Shown here: positions 45,822 through 63,420 of the stretch, one piece after another
Layout of the letters: every line of letters begins with the position of its first letter
Numbering within the stretch: the stretch's first letter is position 1
Assembly (NCBI GenBank): GCA_021234155.1
Contig: JAJEKV010000040.1
Location: 13,284,719 to 13,348,718, forward strand
DNA from: Isoetes taiwanensis
Lineage: Eukaryota > Streptophyta > Lycopodiopsida > Isoetales > Isoetaceae
Reading direction: 5' to 3'
DNA: 64,000 nt
Notes under the pieces: model-generated
Seen by the model: only the letters and a program-made list of their open reading frames with translations
Databases searched by the model: none
What the model was told of the DNA's origin: nothing
Program-made: the position numbers and the translations under genes

Positions 45822-48800
45822 CTAGGTATTGGAGAAATTGGGATCTTCTTGTCTTCTTATAGGATCTGTCAAGAAGAACCTTTGGGACGATGGTCGTTCG
45901 TCATTTCCAGTAAATCTGATTATCTCCACTACTTCCTCTGGATTAGGGGTGTGCCTCTTCAGGAGACTTACATAGAAGACCCTATGGATTTTGAGATGTG
46001 CTCGCAGATCCAACTTGTAGGATTGGTTACCTACTCTTTTGGTTATCCTGAACGGCCCAACCCATCTTGGATAAAGTTTCTTGCAATCGCCGATGCAGAG
46101 CTTCGCTTGATTGACCTTGATCTTCAGCCGTACATTGTCCCCAACTTAGAACTCTCTTACTATTCTGTGCTTATCGGCTACACTCTTCTGCCGGCTCCTT
46201 GCTGCTAGGAGATATCCTTTCACTTCTTCCACTAGCTGCTGCATATCAGATAGCATCTGCTGAGAGACTTCAACCTTAGACACTGGATTGTGCCACGTAT
46301 CTGGTGTCAAGCATTGATACCCATAATTGATCATGAAGGGGGGCATCTAGGAAGATTCTTGCTTGGTGCTATTATAGGCAAACTTCACCAAGTGAATAAA
46401 ATCATCCCACTTAGATTGCTTGTTCCAGACATAGTTTCTTAACATATCTTCTATGATTCGATTCATGCGCCCATCCGTCTGAGGATAATACGCCGTACTC
46501 ATGGAGAGCTTCATCTAAATCGTGCTGAACAAGTCTTGCCAGAATGCGCTCATGAACTTCTATCCGAGATTATTTCTCTCGGCATTCCGTGGAGTCTAAA
46601 GATCTCTTTGGTGAACAATAAGGCGGTATCTAATGCCGTGTCTGTGGTCCTCCTCGGCACAAAATGTTCCATCTTTGACAATTTGTCCACTACTACCATC
46701 AAGACGTCTTTGCCCCTTATGGTTCTCGGGAGCCCTGTAATAAAGCCCATGCTTATTGCCTCCCATTTCGCATTCGGCACAGGCAATGGCTCTAATGCTC
46801 TAGGAATTCAGAGTTGTTCTGCCTTCGTCTGCTGACATAGCTTGCACTCACGAATGTACCTGGCTATCTGCTTCTTCATGTCGGGCCAGAAGTAGCTACT
46901 TCTGATCTTAAAATAGGTCTTCATAAAACCTGCTGGCCGGCTATTGGACTATTGTGTGTGTCATGGAGTATCAACTTCCTGACTCCTGATGACTCTGGTA
47001 TACATAATTTTTTCTTATAGTTTAAGGTTTCCCTCTCTTTGTCCGTTCTTGCCTTCTTAGAAAGGCTTGCCCATGCTTCCTTGAAGTCTCGGTCCGTTGG
47101 CAACATCTCTTCTATCTTCTTGCTAAAATCACTGGTGAGTGTTGATATGACATTGCAATGGACTCTCATCGTCAAGGGGTGCCTTGAGAGCACATCCGCA
47201 GCCACATTGAGCTTACCTGACTTGTACATGATGACAAAGTCATACTCCTCCAATAACTCCATCCATCTCCTTTGTCTCAAGTTGAGATGTAGTTGGGTGA
47301 AGATATATTGTAGACTTTGATGGTCCGTATCTAATTGGAACTTCCTTCCCAATAGATAATGCCTCCATATTGTCAATGCTCTCACCACTACTAGCAACTC
47401 CTGGTCATGGGTTGGGTAATGTGTTTCGGCATCGTTCATCTTCTTTGAATCATACGTTATCATCCTCCCCTCCTGCATTAAGACTGCTCCTGTTGCAATC
47501 TTGCTAGCATCTGTTGCCACCAACTTGTCTTTCTCTGGGTCAGGCAACACTAAGACTGGGGGCAGTCGTTAAAGCTTCTTTCAATGTCCCAAACATTGCA
47601 TAGGCCTTCCTTTGTCAATGACTCACCCAATCCTTTATCTTCTCCGCTTTGGTGAGGACCGTTAATGGTGCTGCTACCTTTGCAAAGTTCTTGACGAACT
47701 TTCTATAATACCCTGCTAAGCCGAGGAAGCTCCTCACTTCATGGATATTCTTTGGTGCCGGCCAATCAATTATCGCTTCAATCTTCGCAGGGTATCCTTC
47801 CGTTGCGATCATATGCCCCAAGTACTCTACCCTTTCTGTCACGAAGTGACACTTGGATAGCTTCGCATAAAGCTGATATCTCCTCAACTTTTCAAGTACT
47901 TTTCTCGAGTGTTGGGCATGCTCCTCCAAAGATATGCTGTAGACTAGAATGTCATCAAAGAAAACTATGATGAATGTATCTAGAAACTCGCGAAAAACAT
48001 CGTTCATGAGCCTCATAAGTTGCTAGAGCGTTGGACAATCCAAATGGCATCACTGTGAATTCATAATGGCCATATCTCATCCTGAATGCAGTCTTATGGA
48101 CGTCCGCTTCCTTGATTATGATCTGGTGGTTGCCTAACCTCAAGTCTATCTTGAAGAAAACCTTTGCTCCTTGCAGCTGATCCATCAAATCATCTGATTT
48201 AGGTAGCGCATACTTGTTCTTGATGGTGTGCTTGTTCAATTGACGATAGTCAATGCACATTCTGAGACTTCCATCCTTCTTCTTGACAAAGAGTATTGGC
48301 ACTCCAAATGGAGAGACGCTAGGTATTATAAACCCTAGGTCTAGCAACTCCTGCAATTGCTTCTTCAATTCTGTCAACTCCTGAGGTGACATTCTATAGG
48401 GTGCCTTACTTGTTGGCTTCGTTCCTGGCTCAAGTGCTATTTCACACTCGACTCCTCTGTAAGGTGGAAGTTGCTTGATCTCATCTGGGAACAAATCATG
48501 GAATTCCTTCACTAGCTTGGCTATAGGCTTTGGCAGAAAAATGCTTTGGCAGCTTGCTCAATGCTTTGGCTTCCTTGTCTTCGTCTGCTTCTAGCTCGTC
48601 AACTTCGAGCTTAAAGACATAGGCCACTTGCTCCTTCTTTATGCATCTAAGTAACTTCTTACTAGACATGCATTGCATGATTGGAGTGACTTCTTTACCT
48701 GTTATCTCAATGATCTTGCCATCTGGTACTGTTAAGGTTACTTTTCGTTTCTCACAATCAATCACAGCTCCAACCGGACCAAGGTATTCCATGCTTATGA

Positions 48801-48903
48801 TAAGTCGTACTTGCCGATGTTCATAGGTTTTCCTTTGGCTCCTTTTACATGACCCTTTTAGGGTTAGGGCCAAAATGTCATGTAGAGTTTTGCCATGTGG
48901 CAA
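45822..48903 (-). mobile_element. Ty3/gypsy fossil, minus strand (PR, RT, RNase H, INT)
   Basis: From right to left: a protease-like part with GPVGAVIDCEKRKVTLTV (48720-48790), RT with [16 protein letters not shown] and [20 protein letters not shown] (48240-48470), FFDDILVYS (near 47950), RNase H with LVATDASKIATGAVL and FQLDTDHQSLQYIF (47300-47530), integrase WEAISMGFITGLPRT and DKLSKMEHFVP (46600-46770), and an integrase C-terminal VFYVSLLKRH (near 45960). The style is chromovirus-like. It is broken by several lesions; no LTR pair was confirmed. Its start may be the LTR-like block 48838-49065. Confidence 0.88.
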
Positions 48904-49065
48904 AAGGGCTTATATGCACATGTTAAAGGCATGTGCAACATAAGAACTTGCCCCTTAGGGTGCAACCTTTATGGTCTCCAAGTACATGTCATCAAGGCGA
49001 CATGTACGAGTTACGTGGCAATATAATATACGTATTCATACTGTATTTTATGCTGGAATGTCACA
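48838..49065 (-). repeat. LTR-like block, copy Y
   Basis: Begins TGTGACATTCCAGCATAA at 49065 on the minus strand; homologous to 36250-36482. It joins the antisense frame of the older Tat-like element on one side and the gypsy protease region on the other. Confidence 0.7.
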
Positions 49066-49254
49066 CCTGTGATGCCACTGCAGGTGGATCACCACATCTA
49101 GATAGTCAGAATCTGGATTGAGCATCTCCGCCAGGCTCTCCAGGCAGCCATCCATGGGAATCCCTCGGTGCTTCGGCTTCCATATATCCATGTGGTTCAT
49201 GCGGCAAGTGATCCATTCTAGGCAATTGCTGGGCATAGTGTTCACGAAGTCCAT
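49048..49254 (-). other. Antisense accessory reading frame (older Tat-like element)
   Basis: 68 codons starting MDFVNTMPSNCLEWITCRM, then MDIW, HRGIPMDG, SLAEMLNP and VVIHLQW. It aligns from MPSNCLEW onward with the frame at 43153-43437. The last codons run into the LTR-like block at 49065, so the natural end has been replaced. Confidence 0.6.
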
Positions 49255-49295
49255 GGTGCTCTCCTGCTGATCCTTCTCTTTCGCCTCGACCCATT

Positions 49296-49303
49296 TTTAT
49301 ATA
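49296..49303 (-). promoter_or_regulatory. TATA box for the antisense frame (older element)
   Basis: CCTATATAAAAATGG on the minus strand, 42-45 nt before the start codon at 49254. Confidence 0.5.
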
Positions 49304-49380
49304 GGCCGCCGGCTTGCCGATTTGCCAAGCTGGCATCCTACCTATCATTCTATATGTCCTATCCATACCGTTCACAGAGT

Positions 49381-49430
49381 TTTCAAAAAAAAAAAAGAAA
49401 AAAAAGAAAAAAAAGAAAAAGAAAAGATCC
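49381..49430. repeat. A-rich low-complexity run
   Basis: Runs of eight or more A broken by single G. Confidence 0.9.
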
Positions 49431-52400
49431 TTTCGGAGTTTACCGTATCATGCCATAAATATCGCCCCCTTCCATTATTGTACTAACGGGACGCATAATA
49501 TTACCCGCTACCATTATTGAGGTTCCCATTCTTAATTATGCAACTGCCCCGCACTATGATATCCCATCACTCATCGATGATGTCCCATTACCCGTTCCTT
49601 CTCTTGTGCCTTACTGGGGACTTAACCAAATCTTTGCTTGATTTCCTGTTCCAGCAATGTTTAACACCTGTCTCCTTCAATGGCCCGGATCCCTCTGCGG
49701 CCACTTCATATAAATGTCATCCTGAACTGCCATAACCCTATTCTTCATGTGTTTTTCGACTCCTCATCTCCTTTAGTGCCTCAACGCTTTCAACGACAAC
49801 CATGGTTGCCTCTTCAGGATTCAGCACTCTGTATGCAACAACACCAATGGAGGCCACCACTTTTGCCTCAGTGAGTTTTTTCACCGCCTCTCTTCCCGTG
49901 CCTTTGCAAGATAATAATTGTCATGTTGCGGTTAGAGCAGGCTTGAATTATTTTGTTGATCAGGAACTTCCCGTTCCCAATCCTGGGCAACTACGGCAAT
50001 TTGTCGCCCATCTGATCAGTACTCTTATGGGTTTTCAAACCTTAATGGATGGAACTCCAATTTTTCTCAACCTGGCACTGGTCTCCAAGGTCTTTCTTCT
50101 TGTCAGCACACCAAATTCTTTGGGGTGGTCGGATTCGCAAGACTTCAATGTATCCCATATATGGATATCTCTTACTCAGCTACCTCCATAAAACTCACTA
50201 CTTCTGCCAAGAATTGTGAGTCTTTTGTCAAGTTTTTGTGGAGAAGGTTTTTTGGCCATTCTGTCAAAAATACCCACATCAACAAATATTTTTTCAAAAC
50301 TGCTATAGCTGCTATTCATTATGATAAGCTTATTGATTGGCCCCAACTTTTGATGCAACGCACATTTGATGAATTGGACCATTTGTGGAAAGCTCTGGGC
50401 TCTGGCCCTGATTCTGCAATGGGTGCACATTTTCAGGCACATTTTCAGGCACTTATAAACCAAAGCCTTCTAGTTCCCAGTACTATGTCTACTTAGGGAA
50501 CTACATCCATATCTAGGACATCTAATAAGGTTCCCTCCAAGATAACTGCCATTCGAGACCTTCTAGATGAGACTTCTCAGCAACAGAATGTCAACATTAA
50601 TCAAGAAGAAGCTCCCAGTCCTTTCCCAAGAAGGAAATCCCCCATTGCCATCTCTTCCTCGTATTACTCTGCAAAGAATACCCCCTCTAATCCTCATCAG
50701 CAGCCATGGGTTTCCATCCCGCATGAAGTCCATTATCAGCCTCCACAACCTTCTCGGCGAACTCTCTATGAGTATGAGCACCAAGTAGCTGGTTGTATTA
50801 TGGAATTACATGAATCTCAAGATAAACTAATGAATGGTATCAAAGACCATCTGGATTCCTGTGATGTTCTCAAAAAGGGGCTCCAGGATCTCATCACTCA
50901 GAAAAGTCATTTTGAGGAGTAGTTTCAAGAGAAATACAACACCATTCTGGCCATCAGAGAAGAATTAAAAAGGGCTTAGGAGTCCCTAGCTCAGTTGGAG
51001 GCGATCCACGCACCGAAAGAGGTTCAAGTCCACTCTCCAAGACCAGCTTACGGCCAAGGATCAGATCCTTCAAGACACCTTGGCAGTCTGTTGTAGCTTT
51101 CAGGAAGAATTTCAAACTCAGAAAAGTGTCACCATGCAATACTAGCTATGTATCACTAAGTTGGAAGGTCTGGTCATGGATGCCAATATACAAATCAAAT
51201 CCTTGGAAACCCAATTGCAAAATTCTGTCAAGCATATATCATTGACGATATAGAACTTGCGGGTCTCCAACTGCAAACTCTTCCATGGGTGCCTCCTCTC
51301 ATAGCGCCCGTGCTCATTGAAAGCTTAAAGAACTGAAACGCATGGTGGATGAGAAGACCAATCAAATTCAGGATTTGAAACATCAGCTCCAGCAAGCACA
51401 ACAGTCTGCAAAAAATGCCCATGCCAACACTGAAAGATATTCTATTCTTGCCGAGCACATATGCACGGATTACCCTCTTCCCGTGGGTTACCTTGATTAT
51501 GTAAAATCACGACGACATCTTTTTCTTATACAATGGCTCAGTGTATCTGGCTCAGTCGAAGGAGCTATCATGCTCATTGATTTTGTGTGTCTTTGGCCTA
51601 GACTCACTATATAAGAACAAGGCACGCTGTGTGCCCTGGTTAACTTTCAATTACTTCCTGTCGAAGATCTCCAGTTCTTCATTTTTTGAGCAGTTTAACC
51701 CATGGCTTATGTTCTCCATGATTTTTATCTGGCTCATTCTCAGGGACGATTTTTCGAAGACCATCCTGAGGCATCTACAGAAAATCAGGCAGCTGTGTTG
51801 TTACTTTAAAAAGACAACCACTAACTGCCATGGTTATGCTCCTCAACGAATATATGCCAGAGCTTCGTTCCCATCTCACACTCTGGGTACAAGAAGCTCT
51901 TGAATGTGCTCAAGTATATCTACAACATGATTATGGCATTGGCTATGCACAACTGTTCCTCCAGTATGTGTGCTCTGAGTACCCTTTATACATATTTGAA
52001 CAATAAAGTTATTTAAATAGACTGGAAACCGTCCCCTCTTGAGACGCTGATGCCACCTCAAGATTGGGAAATGCTCTGCAAACAGTTGGATCTAGCCTTG
52101 GTAATAGAGTTCCTTCGAATAGGCTTATGCATCCCCCCTCCATGGACCAGTCCTTATGCTTCCCCCTGACGCCCCTCCACGGCATGAGTACATGACCACT
52201 GACTGACATTCTGGGCTGCTCACGCTGATGGATTCCCACACATATCACTGTGGATCTTCGACGGGATCCACGCTTCGCATTGAAGGATACCGACACCTTG
52301 GATACCACTACCAATTGGATCTACATCCCAAATGAGAAGTCCTGGAAAACGCCTGCCAATGTAGTTGCTGGTCTATCTCAATTCTTGACCCAAACTGCCA

Positions 52401-52888
52401 CTTCTCCCGATCCTTCTGTTGATAGACAAGCTGCCTTTAGTGCTGCACTCTGTTGCATTCTAACGAGTTCCTTGAATAGGAAACGTCCCATTTTTTATTG
52501 CAACCCTAATGCCAGTGTCAGTGCCTTTGGGCTTGAGACTCTTCTGTTGATGGAATGTTAGTTTGTTACTGTTGCTGAGAGTCCACGACATAGGGAATTC
52601 ACGGCCCGCTAATTTTCAATGCCACTCATTATGGCAATAATAATCCCATGATCCATGGTAGAGATCATAGGGTTAGGTAACCGAAAATTCAAAAATGGTA
52701 GACTCTTTGCTATTTTGGGTAGAGACCATTGTACTATATATATTAGAAGATTAGACTTAGATTTTTAGACAAGTTCATGCATTTTTTGTTGTCTCAACTC
52801 CTTTTAGAGCTCTTCATATATTCTCTTTGATCTCTCAAGATCCTTATGTTCACATCTGTGTTGCATTATTTCTGTTGCTGCTGCTGCT

Positions 52889-52890
<2 letters not shown>

Positions 52891-52930
<40 letters not shown>

Positions 52931-52951
52931 GTGATTAATAAACATTTCATT

Positions 52952-53019
<68 letters not shown>

Positions 53020-53079
53020 CTCTCTCTCTCTCTCTCTCTCCTCTCTCTATATATCTCTCTCTCTCTCTTTTCTATTCAC
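52891..53079 (+). repeat. (TC)n arrays at the left edge of the module block
   Basis: 52891-52927 is a pure TC run inside the older LTR. After 27 bp (gacgtgattaataaacattt...) a second run, 52955-53079, is interrupted by short tat and ctt units. Confidence 0.9.
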
Positions 53080-54637
<1,558 letters not shown>

Positions 54638-56236
54638 CATTGGCCACATGCTCCAAATTTTTTTATCTCTCGCGCTATATGGCGAGAGATAATTTTTATA
54701 CTCGTATAGCATGAGAGACAATGAGAGATCATTATCTCTCGTCTCTTAACTAGCCCGTTAGGGAGCAAAAATAAAATCGTTAACAAAGCCGGCCGGATTT
54801 TTTTTGGGTTAACCTTTTTGTTTCTCCTCTTCTTCTACGAGCATGCGGCTATGGAAGATGGCTATGGCTGAGGATTTCAGAGCTGAGGGGGCTGAGGCGC
54901 TATGCCATTGTTGTGAAGCAGCAAGGAATCATATGAAATGAAGTAAACAGCAGCAAATCATAAGGGCGAATCCTGTGGCAAAGGAAGCAGAAGCAGCGAA
55001 TCATAAGAAAACAGAGAAATTTCACCTTAGATCCAGCTTGTAGCTAGCTTTTCTTGCAGATTTAGGCTGTTTCAACGACATTCTAAAAGCATAAAAAAGC
55101 GTCCATCAGAAAATATTTGCCCACATTTTTGCCTGCACTGTAAAATTTTAAACAGACAATTCATGATCTTGGTTTTTTTTTTCTGTAATCGGTTCAAGCA
55201 CTGGATCTTGGATGCAAGATATGGTCTTTACGCATTTAGCTAATCTGTTGGATTGTATATTGGTATTGCAAGTACATTCTGGCGATGAAAAGGGATCAAT
55301 TTATCCATGTGATGAAGACGACCTCTTGCTATCTTGTTTTCCGACAGGGACTGTATACTTGCCATTCAGACCAAAAATCAGGGGATTGAGATACATGTGC
55401 CGCATGTGCTTCTGAATGGGATCCCATCGAATGGCTCATCGTCATTGAAATCAATCAATGAGCCCACGGATCTAAATGGAGTGCCCATTTCATTACCTTC
55501 GCCCAAGTGTTCTTCACCACACAAAATAGAAATAGGGTTGCTATTTTTTGCTGGGGTGCAATGCTGTGCTGCCGCGTGGCAATCCCCTACATAGCGGAAT
55601 GGAAGTCGGGTCGAACCATTCCGCGTGACCGGCTGCTTAGGTTTTTTCTAGGGTTTCTTTAGGGTTGAGCCGCGACGCACCCCGCTTTGGATTCGGATTT
55701 CTTTTGGCTGGGATCTTCGCAAGTACTCTGTTTTTTTGTAAAACTTTGTATCTAGAAACAGAGATCTCTGCAGAAGCGTTGTTTGGCACTGTTTTACAGC
55801 GGTTCTTTTCAAAACTACGTGCTTTGGCGCTGGATTTGTTCACAGATATACCTATTCAAGCGCAGGCTTCACAACAGAGGCTCGTAATGCAGATTTTCTT
55901 CATCTGATCCAACCGACGCTAAACTAAGCTGAAAATCCGACGACTCTTATTGCTCTGAACTTCAACGTTGTAGCATCGTCTCTTGCCGCATCATTTGTTG
56001 GGGATCTTGCAGGTAAAACTATGTATTCTCGAGCTGCGACTCGCATGACACAACAACGCCCGATGGATGGATGGATGGGGCTTTTCTATTCATCCCAGCA
56101 GTGTAATTACAATGGTAGAGAGTGGGTAGCTGCATATCGCAAGCTACCCAAAAAACAAAAAATACAGGGAATATCCAGTCATAACACCTGGACCCCAAAA
56201 TACAAAAATATATCATAGATGTTTGGCTAGTGTACC

Positions 56237-56317
56237 TGCCTAGGGCTTATCGCCGGGATTAAAAAACCCCGCCCTTTCGGGTTTTCGAGGAAAAACCCTA
56301 GCGATAAGCCCTAGGCA
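56237..56317. other. Free-standing hairpin with 17-bp perfect stem
   Basis: TGCCTAGGGCTTATCGC (56237-56253) pairs perfectly with 56301-56317. The enclosed core (gggattaaaaaacccc...gggttttcgagg.aaaaaccc) is almost the same as the hairpin core in the LINE B subfamily 3' UTR, but the outer stem is different on both sides. Confidence 0.85.
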
Positions 56318-56514
56318 AGTGGGCTTAGACAACTTGGCTGCTAAACTTCCCAAAAACCCACGCCCAAAAGAAACCAGCGTCGTTAACGCCTGCATCGCGC
56401 ATAAGACCACAAAACACAATAGAGAAGAACAAAACCCTCAAAAAGTTTAGGGTTGATTAAAGCGCCGCGCCTTTTAACAACATATATAAACAAAATACTT
56501 AAGGGAGGGAGGGA

Positions 56515-57240
56515 GGGAGAGCATAGAACATAACCTCAAACACTGCCGGGCTTAAGAGAAAGCGCCGGCGAGAAGTCAAGGCTTAATGTGAAGAAATAGC
56601 GATCCCCTAACCGGATGAGAGGCCCCAAATGCATGCAATGCATGCAGTAACGATGCAACTCTTTGCATGCTCGTCTGCTCGAGAATCGCGATCCGCCGGA
56701 TCGATTCCAGATTCTCGAAGCCGCGACCGCATGACACAACAACGCCTCGAAAAGAAGAGAACTTCCCGCCGATCCGGAGATGAAGGCTCAAGAATTGCCC
56801 CATAGTGAAGGGAATGCCGAGGTAGAAGCTTTTAGACGAGAAGGATAGGAAGAGATACGAAAGATAGGAAACGCCGGGAAGGGATGCGCCAGAAAGGTCA
56901 ACGCAGCCAAGGTAGAAGAGAACCGAGAACGATAAGAAACGCCGGGAAGGGATACGCCAGAAAGGTCGAGGTCGAAGAGAAACAAGAATGATAGGAAATG
57001 CCACGAAGGTCAACCCATGCAAGAGGAAGCCCCTCCTCGCATGAGAGCATAGAACATAACCCAAACACCGCCGGGCTTAAGAGAAAGCGCCATGAGAAGT
57101 CAAGGCTTAATGCGGTGAAGAAATAGCGATCCCCTAACCGGATGAGAGGCCCGAAATGCATGCAATGCATGCAGGCAACGCATGCAACTCTTGCATGCTC
57201 GTCTGGCTCGAGAATCGCGATCCGTCGGATCGATCTGCAT
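56515..57240. repeat. Direct-repeat pair (about 195 bp) round a 330-bp centre
   Basis: The block 56519-56712 (gagcatagaacataacc ... gcgatccgccggatcgat) recurs at 57044-57236. The centre holds a further internal duplication (aacgccgggaagggat.cgccagaaaggtc). It is TRIM-like in outline, but no primer site or TG..CA ends are visible, so a tandem duplication is possible. Confidence 0.65.
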
Positions 57241-57288
57241 TTTCTAAAACTCTGAATTAAAACTCTGTATCTAAAAACCAGAGATTTG

Positions 57289-57437
57289 TTTAAAACCAGA
57301 GATTTGTTCTTTCGTGTTATGAAGATCAGATAAAACGCAGTGCAGGAGGATCTGTTTTATTACTCTGTTTTAAAACCAGAGATTTGTTCTTTCGTGTTAT
57401 GAAGATCAGATAAAACGCAGTGCAGGAGGATCTGTTT
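57289..57437. repeat. 68-bp perfect direct repeat, 81-bp spacing
   Basis: ttaaaaccagagatttgttc ... gaggatctgttt occurs at 57289-57356 and 57370-57437 without visible change, a recent duplication. Confidence 0.9.
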
Positions 57438-57481
57438 GTAAAGCTTCGGAAGATAAAAATAGCTCCCCTATTTCTATTTTG

Positions 57482-57594
57482 TAGGGGAATGGAGGTTGGT
57501 CCTCCATTCAGCTTTTGTGTGACCAGCTCGGCCGACGCGGTCGCAGGACCCCACCTGCAAAACCGGGAATGGAGTCCCAACCTCCATTCCCCTA
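57482..57594. repeat. Foldback with 18-bp perfect arms
   Basis: TAGGGGAATGGAGGTTGG (57482-57499) and its inverse at 57577-57594. A related smaller inverted pair, GCGGAATGG / CCATTCCGC, occurs near 55594-55625. Confidence 0.8.
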
Positions 57595-58158
57595 TACACC
57601 TCTGCGAAAGCCTATACCTTGTACCCATTAATGCCTTCGAAAAATCCACTGTACAATTCTCTGCAATGCATATAGGAACGGGCTAAATTGAATAGAAGGC
57701 TTCTGCCCAGAAGCAAAATAGGAAGGAAGCATGGCACAGGTTTTTTTCAAGAACATTAGAACAGGGCCTTTTCTTAGCTTCCGGCCTTTTCTTAGCACAG
57801 CTATCAGCTTGACGTGGCTTCCGACACCAGAACAGGGCTTAACGTTGCAAGATCTGCTAAAAGGAAGAAGGATCATGCTATTAAAGAAACGCCATAGCCA
57901 GAAGGCTTTTCCCCCTTTGCCGCATAAGGCTTCCCCCTTTGCTATTGTGACGAACACCTAAAAAGTTTCACGGCAAGGGAAGATAATTTCCGGAGGGTAC
58001 TTGCTTAACTACGAAAATCCAATGAAAATGCCCCGCTCTCCTGTTAGGGAGAAATTGTCTCTCGAGATGAGAGTCAAGAAAACCCACTCTCACCCATCTC
58101 TCCCCTTCTCCCATCTCTCGTATTGTCTCTCGTAATCTCTAAGTCCGCATGTGGCCAA

Positions 58159-59944
<1,786 letters not shown>

Positions 59945-60149
59945 ATTCACATTCTCCTCATATTCCCTCATAAGTGGTGGAGCAGTTCCCCAAACTTCTT
60001 GCACTACTTGAAGGCGGCCACAATACAAGTTATCAAAATTATTGCTTCTGAATTGTTTGATATTTACCTTGCCGAACTCTGGCTGCAAAATCTTCCTCTT
60101 TACAGCAGGTAGAGATGACCCAATCTTCAATTTCCTTGCTCCAGGCTTT
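59945..60149. other. Spacer between old LTR and LINE F
   Basis: No feature recognised. Confidence 0.4.
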
Positions 60150-60765
60150 GGAGATTTCTGAATGGGTTTCTGATGCAGATGCTCTGATGCACGTTAAGCT
60201 GGCACACTATCAGCGGCAAGTCAATCCTAGGCTCACGAAGGGCCCACACCAGTACTTGTACACCCATTTGCCCATTAAGAAGCGCAGACTTATAGCTTCC
60301 ATTCGCACGGGTGCACATCGTCTCCGCATTGAGACAGGACGTTGGGCTCCGGGAAGCACGGGGGAGGAAAGACTTTGCCTGTTGCCACCAGAGCCATTGA
60401 GGATGAATGTCATGCCCTCCGGATCGCCCCTACGCTTGCCCATATCCAGAGGCGGTATGTTCGATTACTAATGCCCGCCAACCCTTGCATGAGTTATTGA
60501 ATCTGGCGCCGATGGGGTTTGTTGGGGTCATACCTCCGTGAGGTTATAGATGCGGACTCGCTAGGTCCTCCGACAAGATTGAACTGTCCTATACAATTGT
60601 ACATGCCGTACAAAGATACTTATTATCGCTAAGGTTTTTCCGAAAAACCGGGTTTTTAATCCCGACAAGAATACGCTTTGTCGTTCTCCTTTTGTTTGGG
60701 TCCCATAGGCCAATTGGTCTCCGCGGACGATAAAAAACCTATTCTATTCTATTCTTCTATTCTGT
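60150..60765 (+). mobile_element. LINE F, 3' fragment of the LINE B subfamily
   Basis: Coding end with LMHVKLAHYQRQVNPRL, GPHQYLYTHLPIKKRRLIAS and PISRGGMFDY, then the 3' untranslated region with a diverged hairpin and CCGCGGACGATAAAAAACC before a (TATTC)n tail (about 60747-60765). It is heavily 5'-truncated. Confidence 0.88.
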
Positions 60766-61034
60766 TTGATGTTTGTTGATTATGTCTAGGGATTAGGATA
60801 CTGTGTGTTACGTTCTTTGTCTTAGCATAGCCACAATACAAAAATTTGGCATACCCCATCTGCTACAGGATAACTGAGTAGAAAAACCCGAAAGAAATCT
60901 GGATAAGACCGACGTTGAAATTTGGTCGGACGATTCTGCTCTTGTTCATCCGATGAACAGAAGAACATGGGTCGAATAAGAACTGGCCTGAAAATAAAAA
61001 CAAGTCCAGGAAAAAAAAATCTGGCATAAAGGGG
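60766..61034. other. Spacer
   Basis: No feature recognised. It may belong to the module whose end lies at 61035-61170. Confidence 0.35.
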
Positions 61035-61407
<373 letters not shown>

Positions 61408-61559
61408 TTTTATATCTTGCCACTAGGCAGCATCCAACTGGACAATTGACCACACACAACACTACATTGCTTGGTTGGAGGGAGGGATTTTTATTTTTCC
61501 ATCTATCAGACCATCAGGTATTAGATGTTACAGATATAGAAAATTAAAATAAGTTTTTT

Positions 61560-63420
<1,861 letters not shown>

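Larger units (their letters stand above)
49066..52927 (+). mobile_element. Older Tat-like gypsy element, 3' part
   Basis: It contains the antisense frame (49048-49254), a poly(A)-rich stretch (49381-49430), the sense accessory frame (from 49802; a later part about 50520-51140 has coiled-coil-like composition, e.g. EELKRA, QDLITQKSHFEE) and an LTR start at about 52560-52927 that aligns with the young LTR (gaccattgtactatatata, then gtctcaactcc). The matching LTR end lies far away at 59836-59944. It is broken by many lesions and is clearly older than the 36488 element. Confidence 0.75.

Noticed and set aside
50987-51031. tRNA-like box A (TAGCTCAGTTGG) and box B (GGTTCAAGTCC)
   Set aside because: The spacing is only 22 nt, no acceptor stem or anticodon arm can be drawn, and the stretch lies inside the accessory coding region of the older Tat-like element.
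56576-57064. 162-codon minus-strand frame
   Set aside because: It lies across the direct-repeat pair and its internal duplication; composition is repeat-driven and no domain is seen.
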